Below, piece by piece: positions 55,203 to 64,000 of a stretch of 64,000 nucleotides of DNA. Source of the DNA: JAUVDZ01 sp042568205. GTDB lineage: Bacteria > Patescibacteriota > Gracilibacteria > UBA1369 > PNNO01. The notes below the pieces were generated by a model. It ran no database searches. It was not told the origin of the DNA and saw nothing but the letters and a program-made list of their open reading frames with translations. A program made the translations under genes and the position numbers. The stretch's first letter is position 1. Each line of letters begins with the position of its first letter. The stretch lies in the NCBI GenBank assembly GCA_042568205.1, contig JBHPJE010000003.1, forward strand, positions 1-64,000. Direction: 5' to 3'.

Positions 55203-55538
55203 ATGGGTAATAAAAAACAAAATAACTTTGATAAAGCGCTCAAAGTCCTTGGGATCGTAGTCCTCGTGTTGGCTGCAATATGGTTTCAGTCAAAAATTAT
55301 ATTCGTACTAGGAGATCTTCAAACATCTGTATTAACGGATTTTGATAATGCTGAAAAAACTGCTATAGAAAAAAATATTGAAAATTTACCAATTCCTCCA
55401 ATAAAAATTATTGAAAAACATTATATTGAGAAAACAGATCCAGTTTCAACACCTTATGCTGGAAATTATATTGGAGTATCAAATAGTAATAAAAGTTCTG
55501 CACCATTACCAGGCAGTTTTGCAGCAGGAATAAATTAA
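55203..55538 (+). CDS. Small membrane-anchored protein (111 residues)
   Basis: Basic N-terminus, one membrane helix (VLGIVVLVLAAIWFQSKIIFVL), then an outer region rich in Pro, Ser and Asn (LPIPPIKIIEKHYIEK, SNSNKSSAPLPGS). No catalytic motif. It follows a similar single-pass gene, so the two may form a small envelope unit. The role is unknown. It ends one base from the end of prfA. Confidence 0.65.
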   Translation: MGNKKQNNFDKALKVLGIVVLVLAAIWFQSKIIFVLGDLQTSVLTDFDNAEKTAIEKNIENLPIPPIKIIEKHYIEKTDPVSTPYAGNYIGVSNSNKSSAPLPGSFAAGIN

Positions 55539-55539
55539 T

Positions 55540-56610
55540 TTATTCTCCAATACCTGCCAACTTCTTAGCTTGATCTTCAATTGTGAGTTTATCAATGATA
55601 TCTCCTATATCGCCGTCCATTATGCCATTTATATTACTCCAACTTTGTTTAATCCGATGATCAGTAACACGATCTTGAGGAAAATTATAAGTTCGGATTT
55701 TTTCACTACGATCACCTGTCCCAATTTGACTTAATCGCGCTTCACCAAGTTCTTTTTGCTTTTTATCTTCCTCTAATTGAAACAATCTTGCTCTTAAAAC
55801 TGATAATGCTTTAATTTTGTTCTTTAATTGGGATTTTTCATCCTGCATTGAAACAACAATTCCTGTTGGGACATGTGTCATTCTAACTGCTGAATCTGTA
55901 GTATTAACTGATTGCCCACCAGGACCACTTGATCTAAAGATATCAATTTTTAAATCAGAATCTTTAATTTCAATTTCAACTTCATCAACTTCAGGTAAAA
56001 CCGCACAACTAACTGTTGAAGTATGCACCCTCCCTTGGCTTTCAGTTACAGGAATTCTTTGAACTCTATGCACTCCACTCTCATATTTCATCTTTCCATA
56101 AGCACCATCACCCATTACTCTAAAAATGATTTCTTTCATTCCCCCATCAGGAGTTTCTGATTTACTAATTAGATCTGTTTTATATCCTACGTTATCTGCA
56201 AATCTCATATATGAACGTGAAAGTTCTGCAGCAAAAAGAGAGGCTTCATCCCCTCCTGCACCTGCCCGAATTTCAATTATACAATCCTTCATATCATTTG
56301 GATCTTTTGGAATTAGCTCAACTTTTACCTTTTCTTCCATTTCTTCTCGAGCTTTTTTTGCAGTATCTAACTGTTCTTTGGCCATTTCAATCATTTCGTC
56401 ATCTTTCTCAGTTTTAAGCATTTCCTCTGCTTCATCAATATCTCTTAAAATTATTACGAATTCATTATACAAATTATACGCATTCTCAAGTGTCTTAAGC
56501 TTTTTCATAATTTTTGTATAAGCAATCTGATCACTAGCAACTTCTGGAGTTGATGCCTTCTTCTGTAATTCTTCATACTCTTCTTTAATTTTCTGTAACT
56601 TTTCAATCAT
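55540..56610 (-). CDS. prfA: Peptide chain release factor 1
   Basis: A 356-residue class I release factor. The codon-recognition motif PVT (187-189, in RVQRIPVTESQGR) identifies RF1, which reads UAA and UAG, and GGQ (231-233) triggers peptide release. Family order and length are normal. Its stop is two bases from the next gene, prmC upstream, which encodes the GGQ methyltransferase, the usual partner. Confidence 0.96.
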   Translation of the reverse strand: MIEKLQKIKEEYEELQKKASTPEVASDQIAYTKIMKKLKTLENAYNLYNEFVIILRDIDEAEEMLKTEKDDEMIEMAKEQLDTAKKAREEMEEKVKVELIPKDPNDMKDCIIEIRAGAGGDEASLFAAELSRSYMRFADNVGYKTDLISKSETPDGGMKEIIFRVMGDGAYGKMKYESGVHRVQRIPVTESQGRVHTSTVSCAVLPEVDEVEIEIKDSDLKIDIFRSSGPGGQSVNTTDSAVRMTHVPTGIVVSMQDEKSQLKNKIKALSVLRARLFQLEEDKKQKELGEARLSQIGTGDRSEKIRTYNFPQDRVTDHRIKQSWSNINGIMDGDIGDIIDKLTIEDQAKKLAGIGE

Positions 56611-56611
56611 A

Positions 56612-57412
56612 TTATTTTTTAATTATGAAATATCGATCTAAACCAGCCAAATCCTTCAATACTTCACACTTTGAATCTGGAAAATATTTTTTAAATAATT
56701 TTTCTAATGCATCTCTGTGCATAAATCCAACTTCTCCCATTAAAAACTTGAAATCTTCAATTTGTTCGAATAATTTTTCATATAATTCCAATCCATCTTC
56801 TCCACCAAATAAAGCAACATGTGGTTCATGCTCCTGCGTTTCTTTTGAAACAAAACTATTTGTAGAAGTTCCAATATAAGGAAGATTCGCCACAATAATA
56901 TCGAATTTCATTTGCTTTAATTCATCTAAAAGATCAGATTTTATAAAACTTACAGTCACTCCAATCTTTTTAGCATTAATTTTAGCAACTTCAAGTGCTT
57001 TATCGCTTACATCTGTTGCAAAAACCTCAATATCTTTAGTGTGTTTTGCTACAGAACAAGCAATATTTCCACTTCCCGTTCCAATATCAACAATTCTCTT
57101 CAAACTTGAATCCCCTTTAATTAATTCTAAAACCTTATCAACCAAAAACTCAGTTTCTGGCCGAGGAATCAACACTCTTGAATCAACAAAAAATGGTAAT
57201 CCATAAAATTCTTTATGTTTTATTAAATATGCAACTGGGACTCCCCTATCATGACTTCTAATTAAACTATAAAAACGCTCACTTTGCTCATTTGACACTT
57301 CATAATCAGAATTTGATATTAAAAATTCGCGTGATTTACATAAAAGATTGGCTAAAAGAACCTCTTTTTCCAAGCTGGTTCCTCCTGTTTGTAGTAGATC
57401 TTTGATTTGCAT
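56612..57412 (-). CDS. prmC: Release factor glutamine methyltransferase
   Basis: A 266-residue PrmC/HemK protein that methylates the GGQ glutamine of release factors. It has an N-terminal helical domain, PYLIKHKEFYG-like segment, VLIPRPETEFLV, motif I VDIGTGSGNIACSVA, and the catalytic NLPYIG. The last is normally NPPY, and the Pro-to-Leu change at the second position is worth noting. The gene is directly before prfA in one operon. Confidence 0.93.
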   Translation of the reverse strand: MQIKDLLQTGGTSLEKEVLLANLLCKSREFLISNSDYEVSNEQSERFYSLIRSHDRGVPVAYLIKHKEFYGLPFFVDSRVLIPRPETEFLVDKVLELIKGDSSLKRIVDIGTGSGNIACSVAKHTKDIEVFATDVSDKALEVAKINAKKIGVTVSFIKSDLLDELKQMKFDIIVANLPYIGTSTNSFVSKETQEHEPHVALFGGEDGLELYEKLFEQIEDFKFLMGEVGFMHRDALEKLFKKYFPDSKCEVLKDLAGLDRYFIIKK

Positions 57413-57424
57413 AGAAAGAAGATT

Positions 57425-57459
57425 AAAAAAAAGCCGCTTCTAAAATGATAGCGGCTTTT
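57425..57459 (-). terminator. Intrinsic terminator after rpsU
   Basis: Minus strand AAAGCCGCT-atcattttag-AAGCGGCTTTTTTTT. It separates rpsU from prmC-prfA, so any read-through would be partial. Confidence 0.85.
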
Positions 57460-57473
57460 CAATTAATGTAAAG

Positions 57474-57680
57474 CTAAGCGAACCTGTTTTTTTCACGGAT
57501 CGCTCTATATTCTTCTCTTTTTACTGCTTTTCTTCTAGTGATTCTCTTTGTGTCATGTTTTTTAAAATATCTTGAAGTTCGTTTTTTAAGCAAAATTCTA
57601 CTAGCTTGTACTTTCTTGTTAAATCGAGAAATTACACGATCTACTGATTCTTTATCATTTTTTACTACTTTAACTGTCAT
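57474..57680 (-). CDS. rpsU: 30S ribosomal protein S21
   Basis: A 68-residue, highly basic protein with the bS21 pattern: VKVVKNDKESVDRVISRFNK, then an Arg/Lys-rich helix (KRITRRKAVKREEYRAIREK). It binds the 30S platform near the anti-Shine-Dalgarno. Its own Shine-Dalgarno AAGGAGGTAAT is strong. The promoter appears to lie in the end of gyrB. Confidence 0.93.
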   Translation of the reverse strand: MTVKVVKNDKESVDRVISRFNKKVQASRILLKKRTSRYFKKHDTKRITRRKAVKREEYRAIREKNRFA

Positions 57681-57740
57681 AATAATTACCTCCTTCCAAA
57701 TAGATTAATTGATAGTGATGATAGATTATATAAAAACCTC

Positions 57741-59663
57741 TTAAATATCAAGGTTTTTAACATTTTTTGCGTGAGTCTGAATGAATTTCTTACGAGGAAG
57801 AACTTCAGCACCCATCAAAGTATCAAAAATTGCATCAGCTGCTTCAGCATCTTCAATGCTAACCTTTAGTAATGTCCTAGTCTCGGGATCCATAGTAGTA
57901 TTCCAAAGCTGATCAGGATTCATTTCACCCAAACCTTTATAACGCTGTATGCCTGGCTTACTATCTCCTTTAAATTCCTTTAGTGCTTTTTCTTTTTCAT
58001 CTTCTGTATAACAATAAACTGTTTTTTTACCTTGTGATAATTTGTATAAAGGTGGTTGAGCAATATAAATATGGCCTTGCTCAACTAATGGTTTAAAGTG
58101 ACGATAGAATAATGTTAATAAAAGAGTTCGGATATGCGCACCATCCACATCCGCATCGGTCATTATTACAATTCTATGATATCTTAGCCGTTCTATATCA
58201 AATGTTTCTCCAATACCTACACCAAGAGCAATCACTGTTGATTTAATTTCATTATTAGCAAGAATTTTATCCATTCTAGCTTGCTCGACATTTAAGATTT
58301 TACCCCTAAGCGGCAAAATTGCTTGAGTATGTCGGTCTCTACCTTGTTTAGCAGAACCACCGGCAGAATCTCCCTCGACTATGTACAATTCGCATTTTGA
58401 AGGATCTTTTGAAGAACAATCAGCAAGCTTTCCTGGCAAAGTCATTCCTTCAAGTGCACCTTTTCTGATTACTGTTTCTCTTGCAGCTTTTGCAGCTATA
58501 CGTGCACGTGCAGCAAGACTACATTTTGCAATAATAGTTCGTCCATCAGAAGGATTTTCTTCTAAATATTCAGTAAATAATTCATAGAAAACATTTTCAA
58601 CAGCAGTTCTCATTTCAGCATTACCTAACTTTGATTTTGTCTGACCTTCAAACTGAGGATCTGTTAATTTAACTGAAACAACAGCAGTTAATCCTTCACG
58701 TACATCTTCAGCAGTTAAATTAGTATCTTTTTCTTTTAAAATCCCACTTTTTCGTGCGTAAGTATTAATTGTTCTTGTTAAAGCTGTTCTAAATCCAGTT
58801 AAATGCATTCCACCTTCAGCTGTATGGATATTATTTGCAAAAGTAAATACATGTTCTTGATAGCTTTCTGTATATTGAAGCGAAATTTCAACATTGCCTT
58901 CAGGTAATTCTTTATCTATATAAATAACACTTCCTATCGCCTCTTTATTCTTATTAATGTGTTGAACATAAGATTTAATTCCTCCTTCAAAGAAAAATTT
59001 GTATTTTTTATCATATCTTTCATCAATAATTTTGATTTTCACTCCTTTTGTAAGATAAGCCTGTTGTCTTAATCTGCTTTTAACTGTTTCATAATCGAAA
59101 TCAATAGTTTCAAATATTGATTTATCTGGGAAAAAACTAATTTTTGTTCCTGTTTCCTTACTTTCTCCAACTTCTTCAAGTTTTGTCTTAGGATCACCTT
59201 TAGAATACTCTTGTCTATAAACTTTCCCATTTCTATAAACCTCAGCAACAAGTAATTCTGATAAAGCATTAACTACAGAAACACCTACACCATGCAAACC
59301 TCCTGAAACTTTATATCCTCCATCTTCTCCAAATTTACCTCCGGCATGTAATACTGTTAAAACCGTTTCTAATGCTGATTTCCCTGTTTGCTTCTGTTTA
59401 TCTACAGGAATCCCACGTCCATCATCTTCAACACTACAACTTCCATCTTTATGCAAACTAACAATAATATTTTTACAATGTCCTGCCATTGCTTCATCAA
59501 TGGCATTATCTACGATTTCCCAAATTAAATGATGCAAACCTGCAACATCTGTTGTACCAATATACATCCCTGGTCTCTTTCTTACTGCTTGTAGCCCTTC
59601 AAGCACCTGAATCTGCTCGGCTCCATAAGCACTCTTTTTCATATCTTTTTCTTTATCGGCCAT
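57741..59663 (-). CDS. gyrB: DNA gyrase subunit B
   Basis: A 640-residue type II topoisomerase ATPase subunit. It has the GHKL ATPase (EIVDNAIDEAMAG, DDGRGIPVD, YKVSGGLHGVGVSVVNALS), the transducer domain, the TOPRIM domain around residues 420-500 (EGDSAGGSAKQGRDR, MTDADVDGAHI) and the end QRYKGLGEMNP. The short form lacks the E. coli insert. ParE is an alternative that sequence alone cannot fully exclude. Confidence 0.95.
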   Translation of the reverse strand: MADKEKDMKKSAYGAEQIQVLEGLQAVRKRPGMYIGTTDVAGLHHLIWEIVDNAIDEAMAGHCKNIIVSLHKDGSCSVEDDGRGIPVDKQKQTGKSALETVLTVLHAGGKFGEDGGYKVSGGLHGVGVSVVNALSELLVAEVYRNGKVYRQEYSKGDPKTKLEEVGESKETGTKISFFPDKSIFETIDFDYETVKSRLRQQAYLTKGVKIKIIDERYDKKYKFFFEGGIKSYVQHINKNKEAIGSVIYIDKELPEGNVEISLQYTESYQEHVFTFANNIHTAEGGMHLTGFRTALTRTINTYARKSGILKEKDTNLTAEDVREGLTAVVSVKLTDPQFEGQTKSKLGNAEMRTAVENVFYELFTEYLEENPSDGRTIIAKCSLAARARIAAKAARETVIRKGALEGMTLPGKLADCSSKDPSKCELYIVEGDSAGGSAKQGRDRHTQAILPLRGKILNVEQARMDKILANNEIKSTVIALGVGIGETFDIERLRYHRIVIMTDADVDGAHIRTLLLTLFYRHFKPLVEQGHIYIAQPPLYKLSQGKKTVYCYTEDEKEKALKEFKGDSKPGIQRYKGLGEMNPDQLWNTTMDPETRTLLKVSIEDAEAADAIFDTLMGAEVLPRKKFIQTHAKNVKNLDI

Positions 59664-59697
59664 ATATAAATTAAATTAACGAAATATCACCTCGAAG

Positions 59698-59726
59698 AAT
59701 CTATCATATATTTATAGATTTGTCAG
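59698..59726 (-). promoter_or_regulatory. gyrB promoter with inverted repeat
   Basis: Minus strand CTGACA (59721-59726), 17 bases, TAGATT (59698-59703). A perfect 7-bp inverted repeat AATCTAT/ATAGATT (59698-59704 and 59714-59720) covers the -10 box and spacer. Confidence 0.55.
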
Positions 59727-59735
59727 GGGTATTTT

Positions 59736-62411
59736 CTAACTTTCTTCGTCGTAAATTTTAAAGACAATATCATCCAAGAAAACAAGCACAAAGGTATTTT
59801 CTACTAACTTATCTCCATTTCGCGTATGGATCAGTACATTCTTTGCTTTTTCTTCCTTGCTAAGGTATTCAAAATCAAATTTAATCTGATTTTTGCCTTC
59901 GAAATTAACATTTGAAATTTCATATAATCCAGCATTTAAATCTTTAATACTTACATTACTTTCTTCTAATAGAATTCCTGCTTCCTGTAACTTATCAACA
60001 ACAAATACTCTAGCCACTTTTTTAACATCTTCATATTCATCGTCTTCTTCCTCCTCTTCTTCTACTTCTGTTGCTTTATATTTATTATTATGCCATTCAA
60101 TAATAAATTTCCTTGCATTTTTAACTTTCAAACCTTCTGCTGAAATTAGTTCATCTTCAACAACAATATTACCTAACAACATTCTTTCCCAGTCATATGT
60201 CGCTCTAAATTCAATACCACTAACAAATGCACTTAAAATTGGTACTTTTTTGCTTGTATCTACGTAAGTTCCAAATCTAATTTGCTCAATCTCAAGTTCA
60301 TTAAGATCTGCTTTGACATCATTCAATATTTGAGTAGCAGTGGTTTCCTCGACTTCCTGAGTACCTAAAATTTCTATTCTAATATCTTCAAATGATAATT
60401 CTTTATCCTGAAGACTTTTAAATGTTTCAAACCTATCTTCATGTGAAGCTCCGTGAAGTTTTGTTGTTGAGTATTCGTCAGATTTTAAATATTCCCAAAA
60501 TACTCCAAAATCTTTAAGCCTTCTATCAAAAAGCTCATTTACAGCTGCAATATCCAATGTATTTTCTTTAAGCTCTTCAATATCAGTTATCAATCTAAAT
60601 ACAATCTGCCTAGCATCAACAGGATCTAATTGTTCCGCAAATAAGAATGTTTCAATTTTAGCTAAGATATTTATCTTTTCATTTATGAATGTTTGTCTTT
60701 GCTCTCGCTTATCTCTACTACTTGATAAAGTAGCTAAATAATCATCTTCCATACCTCTTTTTAATTCAAATGTTTCAAGTTTATAAATTTCAGGATTTCT
60801 AATTATGAGATTATCCACTAAAATATTCTGTTGAATTATCTCGTCCTGAATTTCAGATAAATTATTTTTATGCTTATTAATTAGCTGCTGATACCATTCG
60901 AAATATTCAGCAATTAATCTATTTGAATCTTTTGGAGTAGATACTACAGAATCATAAACTTCATTAATTTTAAGTGTTAAAATTGGGAATTCCTTATTTT
61001 TCTTAAAATATTCCTCTAAAAGGAACTTTTTTACCGGATAGAGCTTATGCCCAGGATCCAAATAAACATAATCATTGAAAGTTTGAACTAGCTGTTTATC
61101 TAGCATTTCTGTAAATGTTGGATTTAAACTTAAATCAGGATCAGAGATATCTTCTTTAAAAAGAGTAAGCCTGACATTCGCACTAACATTTTCATCCTGG
61201 AGATATAAATAAGAAGCATCATGTACATTCTCAAAGATGCTATTTAAAGCTGTATATGCCTTTTTTGTATCTGAAAAAGTAAATGTTTTTCTTAGATCAT
61301 CAATTAGTTGTTTAGTTTGAAACCTTAATGATTCGGTTGATAAATTTTTAAGACCTTCGTCCCTAATTTTTTTTGTGAATGCTTGGTCTGTTGACACGTA
61401 ATAGTTTTTATCCTCTTCAATATTAAATGCTATCCAGTTATCTTCTGTATAATTAGATTGAGATTGTCTTCCGTAGTTGAACTCTTTTATTAACTTCGAA
61501 TACAAAAGTTGCTCAATCTTTTCTTTCGCTTGCGCAATTTTTGTGCTCGAAAATGAAGCCTTATTCCCCTCGGCTATCCAAAGTGTATTTACGGCTATAC
61601 CATCAGCCAAAATATCAACTGTTAAGTCGTGCTTGTGGGAAAAAATATTTGTACTTGATCCATCAAAATTTATTTCGAACGAAGAAACACCAGGTTTCAA
61701 AGAAATATAATCTGTATTTATTTTTAGATCAAAAAAATTGTACAACATATTCCCCCATATTTTTCCATTGATTAGTCGAATGTTATTTTCATCAATTATT
61801 TTAATTTCTGTATCTTTGTCCAATCTTAATAAACCATTATCTTTTAAACTAATAACAACCGGAGATGATTCCTTTGTGTTGATAATTTCACCACCTACGA
61901 TCTCATAAATATTACGTACTTCTGCTTCTACACCAGCAGTTTGTACAGTTATTGACTGGTTTTGAGGGATATTAATAGCAAAAGCATCTTCAAAGTCCTT
62001 ATCAGCTGCTAAAGTAATTACACTCTCTATATATAAAGAAAAAGTAAATATACCCAGACTTAAAATAAAGACTAATCCATTTTTTATTACTTCAACTAAT
62101 AATGATTTGGGCTCTTTAATAACAAAATTGAATAATTTGAGTGATTTAGCTTCATCTTTAATAACAGGCTTTTGATTCTTTTGAAGTGCTTGTTTCTGCT
62201 TTATTACATTTAAATCCATATCAAAAGTCTTTTTTTTCTTCTTTTTTACTACTTTAATAGCAGATGCTTGTTTTTGTGTAGAATCAACACTAGTAGCAGC
62301 TGCTTCTTTTTTAGACTCAGCTCCGTTATTTGGCATAATCATAAGATCATCGTTTTGGATCGACGAATCTTCAAGAACTTTTTTATTATTTTTTTTGTTT
62401 TCTTTTTCCAC
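59736..62411 (-). CDS. Large single-pass membrane protein with FecR-like domain
   Basis: An 891-residue protein. About 110 cytoplasmic residues include a run of lysines (VVKKKKKKTF). One membrane helix (GLVFILSLGIFTFSLYI) follows. The outer part starts with a beta-rich FecR-like domain (IRLINGKIWGNM, ISLKPGVSSFEINFDG, LWIAEGNKASFSS) and continues with about 500 mostly helical residues. An acidic run (EVEEEEEEDDEYEDV) lies near the end. FecR domains sense or bind in the periplasm. No known full-length match is recognised, and function is unknown. Confidence 0.72.
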   Translation of the reverse strand: MEKENKKNNKKVLEDSSIQNDDLMIMPNNGAESKKEAAATSVDSTQKQASAIKVVKKKKKKTFDMDLNVIKQKQALQKNQKPVIKDEAKSLKLFNFVIKEPKSLLVEVIKNGLVFILSLGIFTFSLYIESVITLAADKDFEDAFAINIPQNQSITVQTAGVEAEVRNIYEIVGGEIINTKESSPVVISLKDNGLLRLDKDTEIKIIDENNIRLINGKIWGNMLYNFFDLKINTDYISLKPGVSSFEINFDGSSTNIFSHKHDLTVDILADGIAVNTLWIAEGNKASFSSTKIAQAKEKIEQLLYSKLIKEFNYGRQSQSNYTEDNWIAFNIEEDKNYYVSTDQAFTKKIRDEGLKNLSTESLRFQTKQLIDDLRKTFTFSDTKKAYTALNSIFENVHDASYLYLQDENVSANVRLTLFKEDISDPDLSLNPTFTEMLDKQLVQTFNDYVYLDPGHKLYPVKKFLLEEYFKKNKEFPILTLKINEVYDSVVSTPKDSNRLIAEYFEWYQQLINKHKNNLSEIQDEIIQQNILVDNLIIRNPEIYKLETFELKRGMEDDYLATLSSSRDKREQRQTFINEKINILAKIETFLFAEQLDPVDARQIVFRLITDIEELKENTLDIAAVNELFDRRLKDFGVFWEYLKSDEYSTTKLHGASHEDRFETFKSLQDKELSFEDIRIEILGTQEVEETTATQILNDVKADLNELEIEQIRFGTYVDTSKKVPILSAFVSGIEFRATYDWERMLLGNIVVEDELISAEGLKVKNARKFIIEWHNNKYKATEVEEEEEEDDEYEDVKKVARVFVVDKLQEAGILLEESNVSIKDLNAGLYEISNVNFEGKNQIKFDFEYLSKEEKAKNVLIHTRNGDKLVENTFVLVFLDDIVFKIYDEES

Positions 62412-62521
62412 AGTTAAAACCTTAATTTTTCTTATTATTATAGCATTTTTTAGACTTTCTGTAAATTTAAAAGACCTGAGATTTGCAATATACTATATAA
62501 GATTATTAATAATTTTGAAAA

Positions 62522-64000
62522 ATGCGATTTAAACTGAAAAATATTCCAATAGCGATACTTTGTACATTATTTTTTGTTCAAAGCGCCTCAGCGCAATTTG
62601 TTGATGTTGTTGAACAAAGCTTGTTCTATGATGCTATAACTTACTTTATTGAAGAAGTCCCAATTTTGGCTACAGACAGGGATAGATTCAAACCTTTAGA
62701 TAAAGTTACGAAAGCTGAATTCTTTAAACTATTATATGAAAGTGCAGGTTACACAACTTCTGATGAAACATTTGATATTCCTTTTCACGATGTAGTTGGA
62801 GATGAATGGTTTGCAACTTATGTTAACAGAGCACTTGAAAATAATTTAATTGAGTTTGATGAATTTGATCCAAATTTCAATCCAGCAGAGACAGTGAGCA
62901 GATGTGAAGCAGTTAATTTTGTAATAAAGCTTTACGATATTGATTCAAATATAGTAGATGATATCCCAAATGAATATACTGATGTAAGTTCACTTGATCT
63001 TTGTTCAAATACTTCTAAAATTGCTTTTATTCTTGAGCTTTTACATGATTACAAGACTCGTCAATTTAATACTGAAAAAGAATTAACGCGTGCTGAAGCA
63101 ATTCATATTTTCTATAAAGTTCAAAAAAATGACTTATCAATAAATTTAGCAAGTCAATCTTCCACAAGCAGCCCAAGCTATAGTTATAATGACAAAAATT
63201 TTGATCTGTTTTTTCAGATTTGGAATAAAGTAAATGATGATTATGTTGAGAAAGATGAAATTAATCAAAGTGAGCTTATGTATGGTGCTATTACAGGGAT
63301 GGTAGACAAACTAAATGATCCATATAGTGTATTTTTTGAACCACTTGATGCAAACGATTATAAAAATACTTTAGAAGGAGCCTTTGAAGGAATCGGGATT
63401 TATATTAATCAAATTGATGGTCAATTTATAATTTTAACTCCATTAAAAGGCTCACCTGCAGAAGAAGCTGATATTAAACCTAACGATATTATTATTGAAG
63501 TTGATGATGAAATTGTCCAAGGCTTAGATATGGACCAACTAATTGATTTATTGAGAGGTCCTGCAGGAAGTGAAGTTAAATTAAAAATTAAAAGAGGATC
63601 TAATTATTATTTTAAAAATATAGTACGTACTCATATTGATGTCCCTTATGTTGAAAGTGAGATTATAGATGATATTGGGATTATTTATTATTATCAATTC
63701 ACTAGTAATTCTAATGATCAATTTAAAACCGAGATTGAAAAAATTATCGCTCAAAATCCTAAAGGAATAATCATAGATCTCAGAAATAACCCTGGTGGAT
63801 ACGTTTACAGTTCCCAATTACTAATTTCGAGATTTATTCCAAAAGGTGAAACATATGTTAATTTCATAATGGCTGATGGAACTTCTTATGGTGAAAATTC
63901 TCTTGGGCCTGGTGATTTAAAGGATTATCCAATTGCTGTATTAATTAATGAAGGATCAGCTTCTGCATCTGAAATTGCTGCTTTAGCATTAAAGGACGCA
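62522..64000 (+). CDS. SLH-PDZ-S41 carboxyl-terminal protease (3' end outside window)
   Basis: ATG at 62522, frame open to the last base (493 codons). A signal peptide (IAILCTLFFVQSASA) is followed by two to three SLH-like repeats (KVTKAEFFKLLYE, NPAETVSRCEAVNF, ELTRAEAIHIFY). A PDZ domain follows near residues 285-355 (EGIGIYINQ, GSPAEEADIKPND). The S41 core then shows GIIIDLRNNPGG and the serine motif EGSASASEIAALAL near residue 480. The catalytic lysine would lie just beyond the window. It is probably a surface-bound CtpA-like protease. Confidence 0.93.
   Translation, partial: MRFKLKNIPIAILCTLFFVQSASAQFVDVVEQSLFYDAITYFIEEVPILATDRDRFKPLDKVTKAEFFKLLYESAGYTTSDETFDIPFHDVVGDEWFATYVNRALENNLIEFDEFDPNFNPAETVSRCEAVNFVIKLYDIDSNIVDDIPNEYTDVSSLDLCSNTSKIAFILELLHDYKTRQFNTEKELTRAEAIHIFYKVQKNDLSINLASQSSTSSPSYSYNDKNFDLFFQIWNKVNDDYVEKDEINQSELMYGAITGMVDKLNDPYSVFFEPLDANDYKNTLEGAFEGIGIYINQIDGQFIILTPLKGSPAEEADIKPNDIIIEVDDEIVQGLDMDQLIDLLRGPAGSEVKLKIKRGSNYYFKNIVRTHIDVPYVESEIIDDIGIIYYYQFTSNSNDQFKTEIEKIIAQNPKGIIIDLRNNPGGYVYSSQLLISRFIPKGETYVNFIMADGTSYGENSLGPGDLKDYPIAVLINEGSASASEIAALALKDA

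Overview
The window is AT-rich bacterial DNA (visually about one third G+C) with very tight gene packing. Genes sit on both strands in short runs, and many converging pairs overlap tail to tail by 4 to 37 bases. UGA acts as a normal stop (for example ending nadB and the small gene at 47793-48059), so there is no sign of the recoded UGA of Gracilibacteria/Absconditabacteria. The 16S rRNA gene stands alone, several genes look leaderless, lipoproteins are common and multi-domain fusions occur (NifU with a [2Fe-2S] domain, AroA-AroK, GtrA-GT2, GT2-GT4). This combination suggests an uncultured small-genome lineage, possibly a metabolically richer CPR group such as Peregrinibacteria. That placement is inference and rests on no search.

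Layout. 1-5042: MacA/MacB-like export operon (adaptor, ATPase, two FtsX-type permeases). 5043-9730: tRNA-Ile, O-antigen-ligase-like polymerase, a broken tRNA-Ala copy, tRNA-Ala, a small membrane protein and a lone 16S rRNA gene with its own promoter and processing stem. 9728-13820: clpP, a RimK-like ATP-grasp ligase, a lipoprotein and an iron-sulfur assembly pair (NifU-like scaffold plus cysteine desulfurase) behind a promoter with an operator-like palindrome. 13741-15240: an odd block in which the 3' end of the desulfurase gene occurs twice, 810 bp apart, next to an operon of three tiny, apparently related proteins. 15281-28600: tRNA-Leu, ferritin, small hypothetical proteins, Smr, an IF-2B-like protein, an ion permease, a Dpm1-like glycosyltransferase, a trypsin-like protease, a flavoprotein, an M23 peptidase, a DEAD-box helicase and a DUF1624-like acyltransferase, ending in a GC-rich lipoprotein gene with a structured leader. 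28600-43870: cell-surface glycan genes (YfhO, GtrA-GT2, several GT4 and GT2 enzymes, Wzm/Wzt-type exporter) interleaved with radA, a methyltransferase and tatD. 43953-47782: shikimate operon aroF-aroB-aroA/K. 47793-64000: small membrane proteins, a U32 peptidase, nadB, a TPR/HD-GYP-like protein, prfA-prmC, rpsU, gyrB, a FecR-like membrane protein and the start of an SLH-PDZ-S41 protease.

The most unusual content is a set of compact transcription units unlike their surroundings: 27626-28673, 28689-29035, 40974-41446 (minus) and 48058-48366 (minus). All four have TTGACA-N17 promoters of near-consensus quality and contain strong inverted repeats. Three are GC-rich and carry excellent Shine-Dalgarno sequences, whereas many neighbouring genes have weak or no Shine-Dalgarno sequence. 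The 40974-41446 unit looks like a large structured RNA with at least six perfect helices. The second notable oddity is the duplicated iscS 3' end, which on the opposite strand is an intrinsic terminator.
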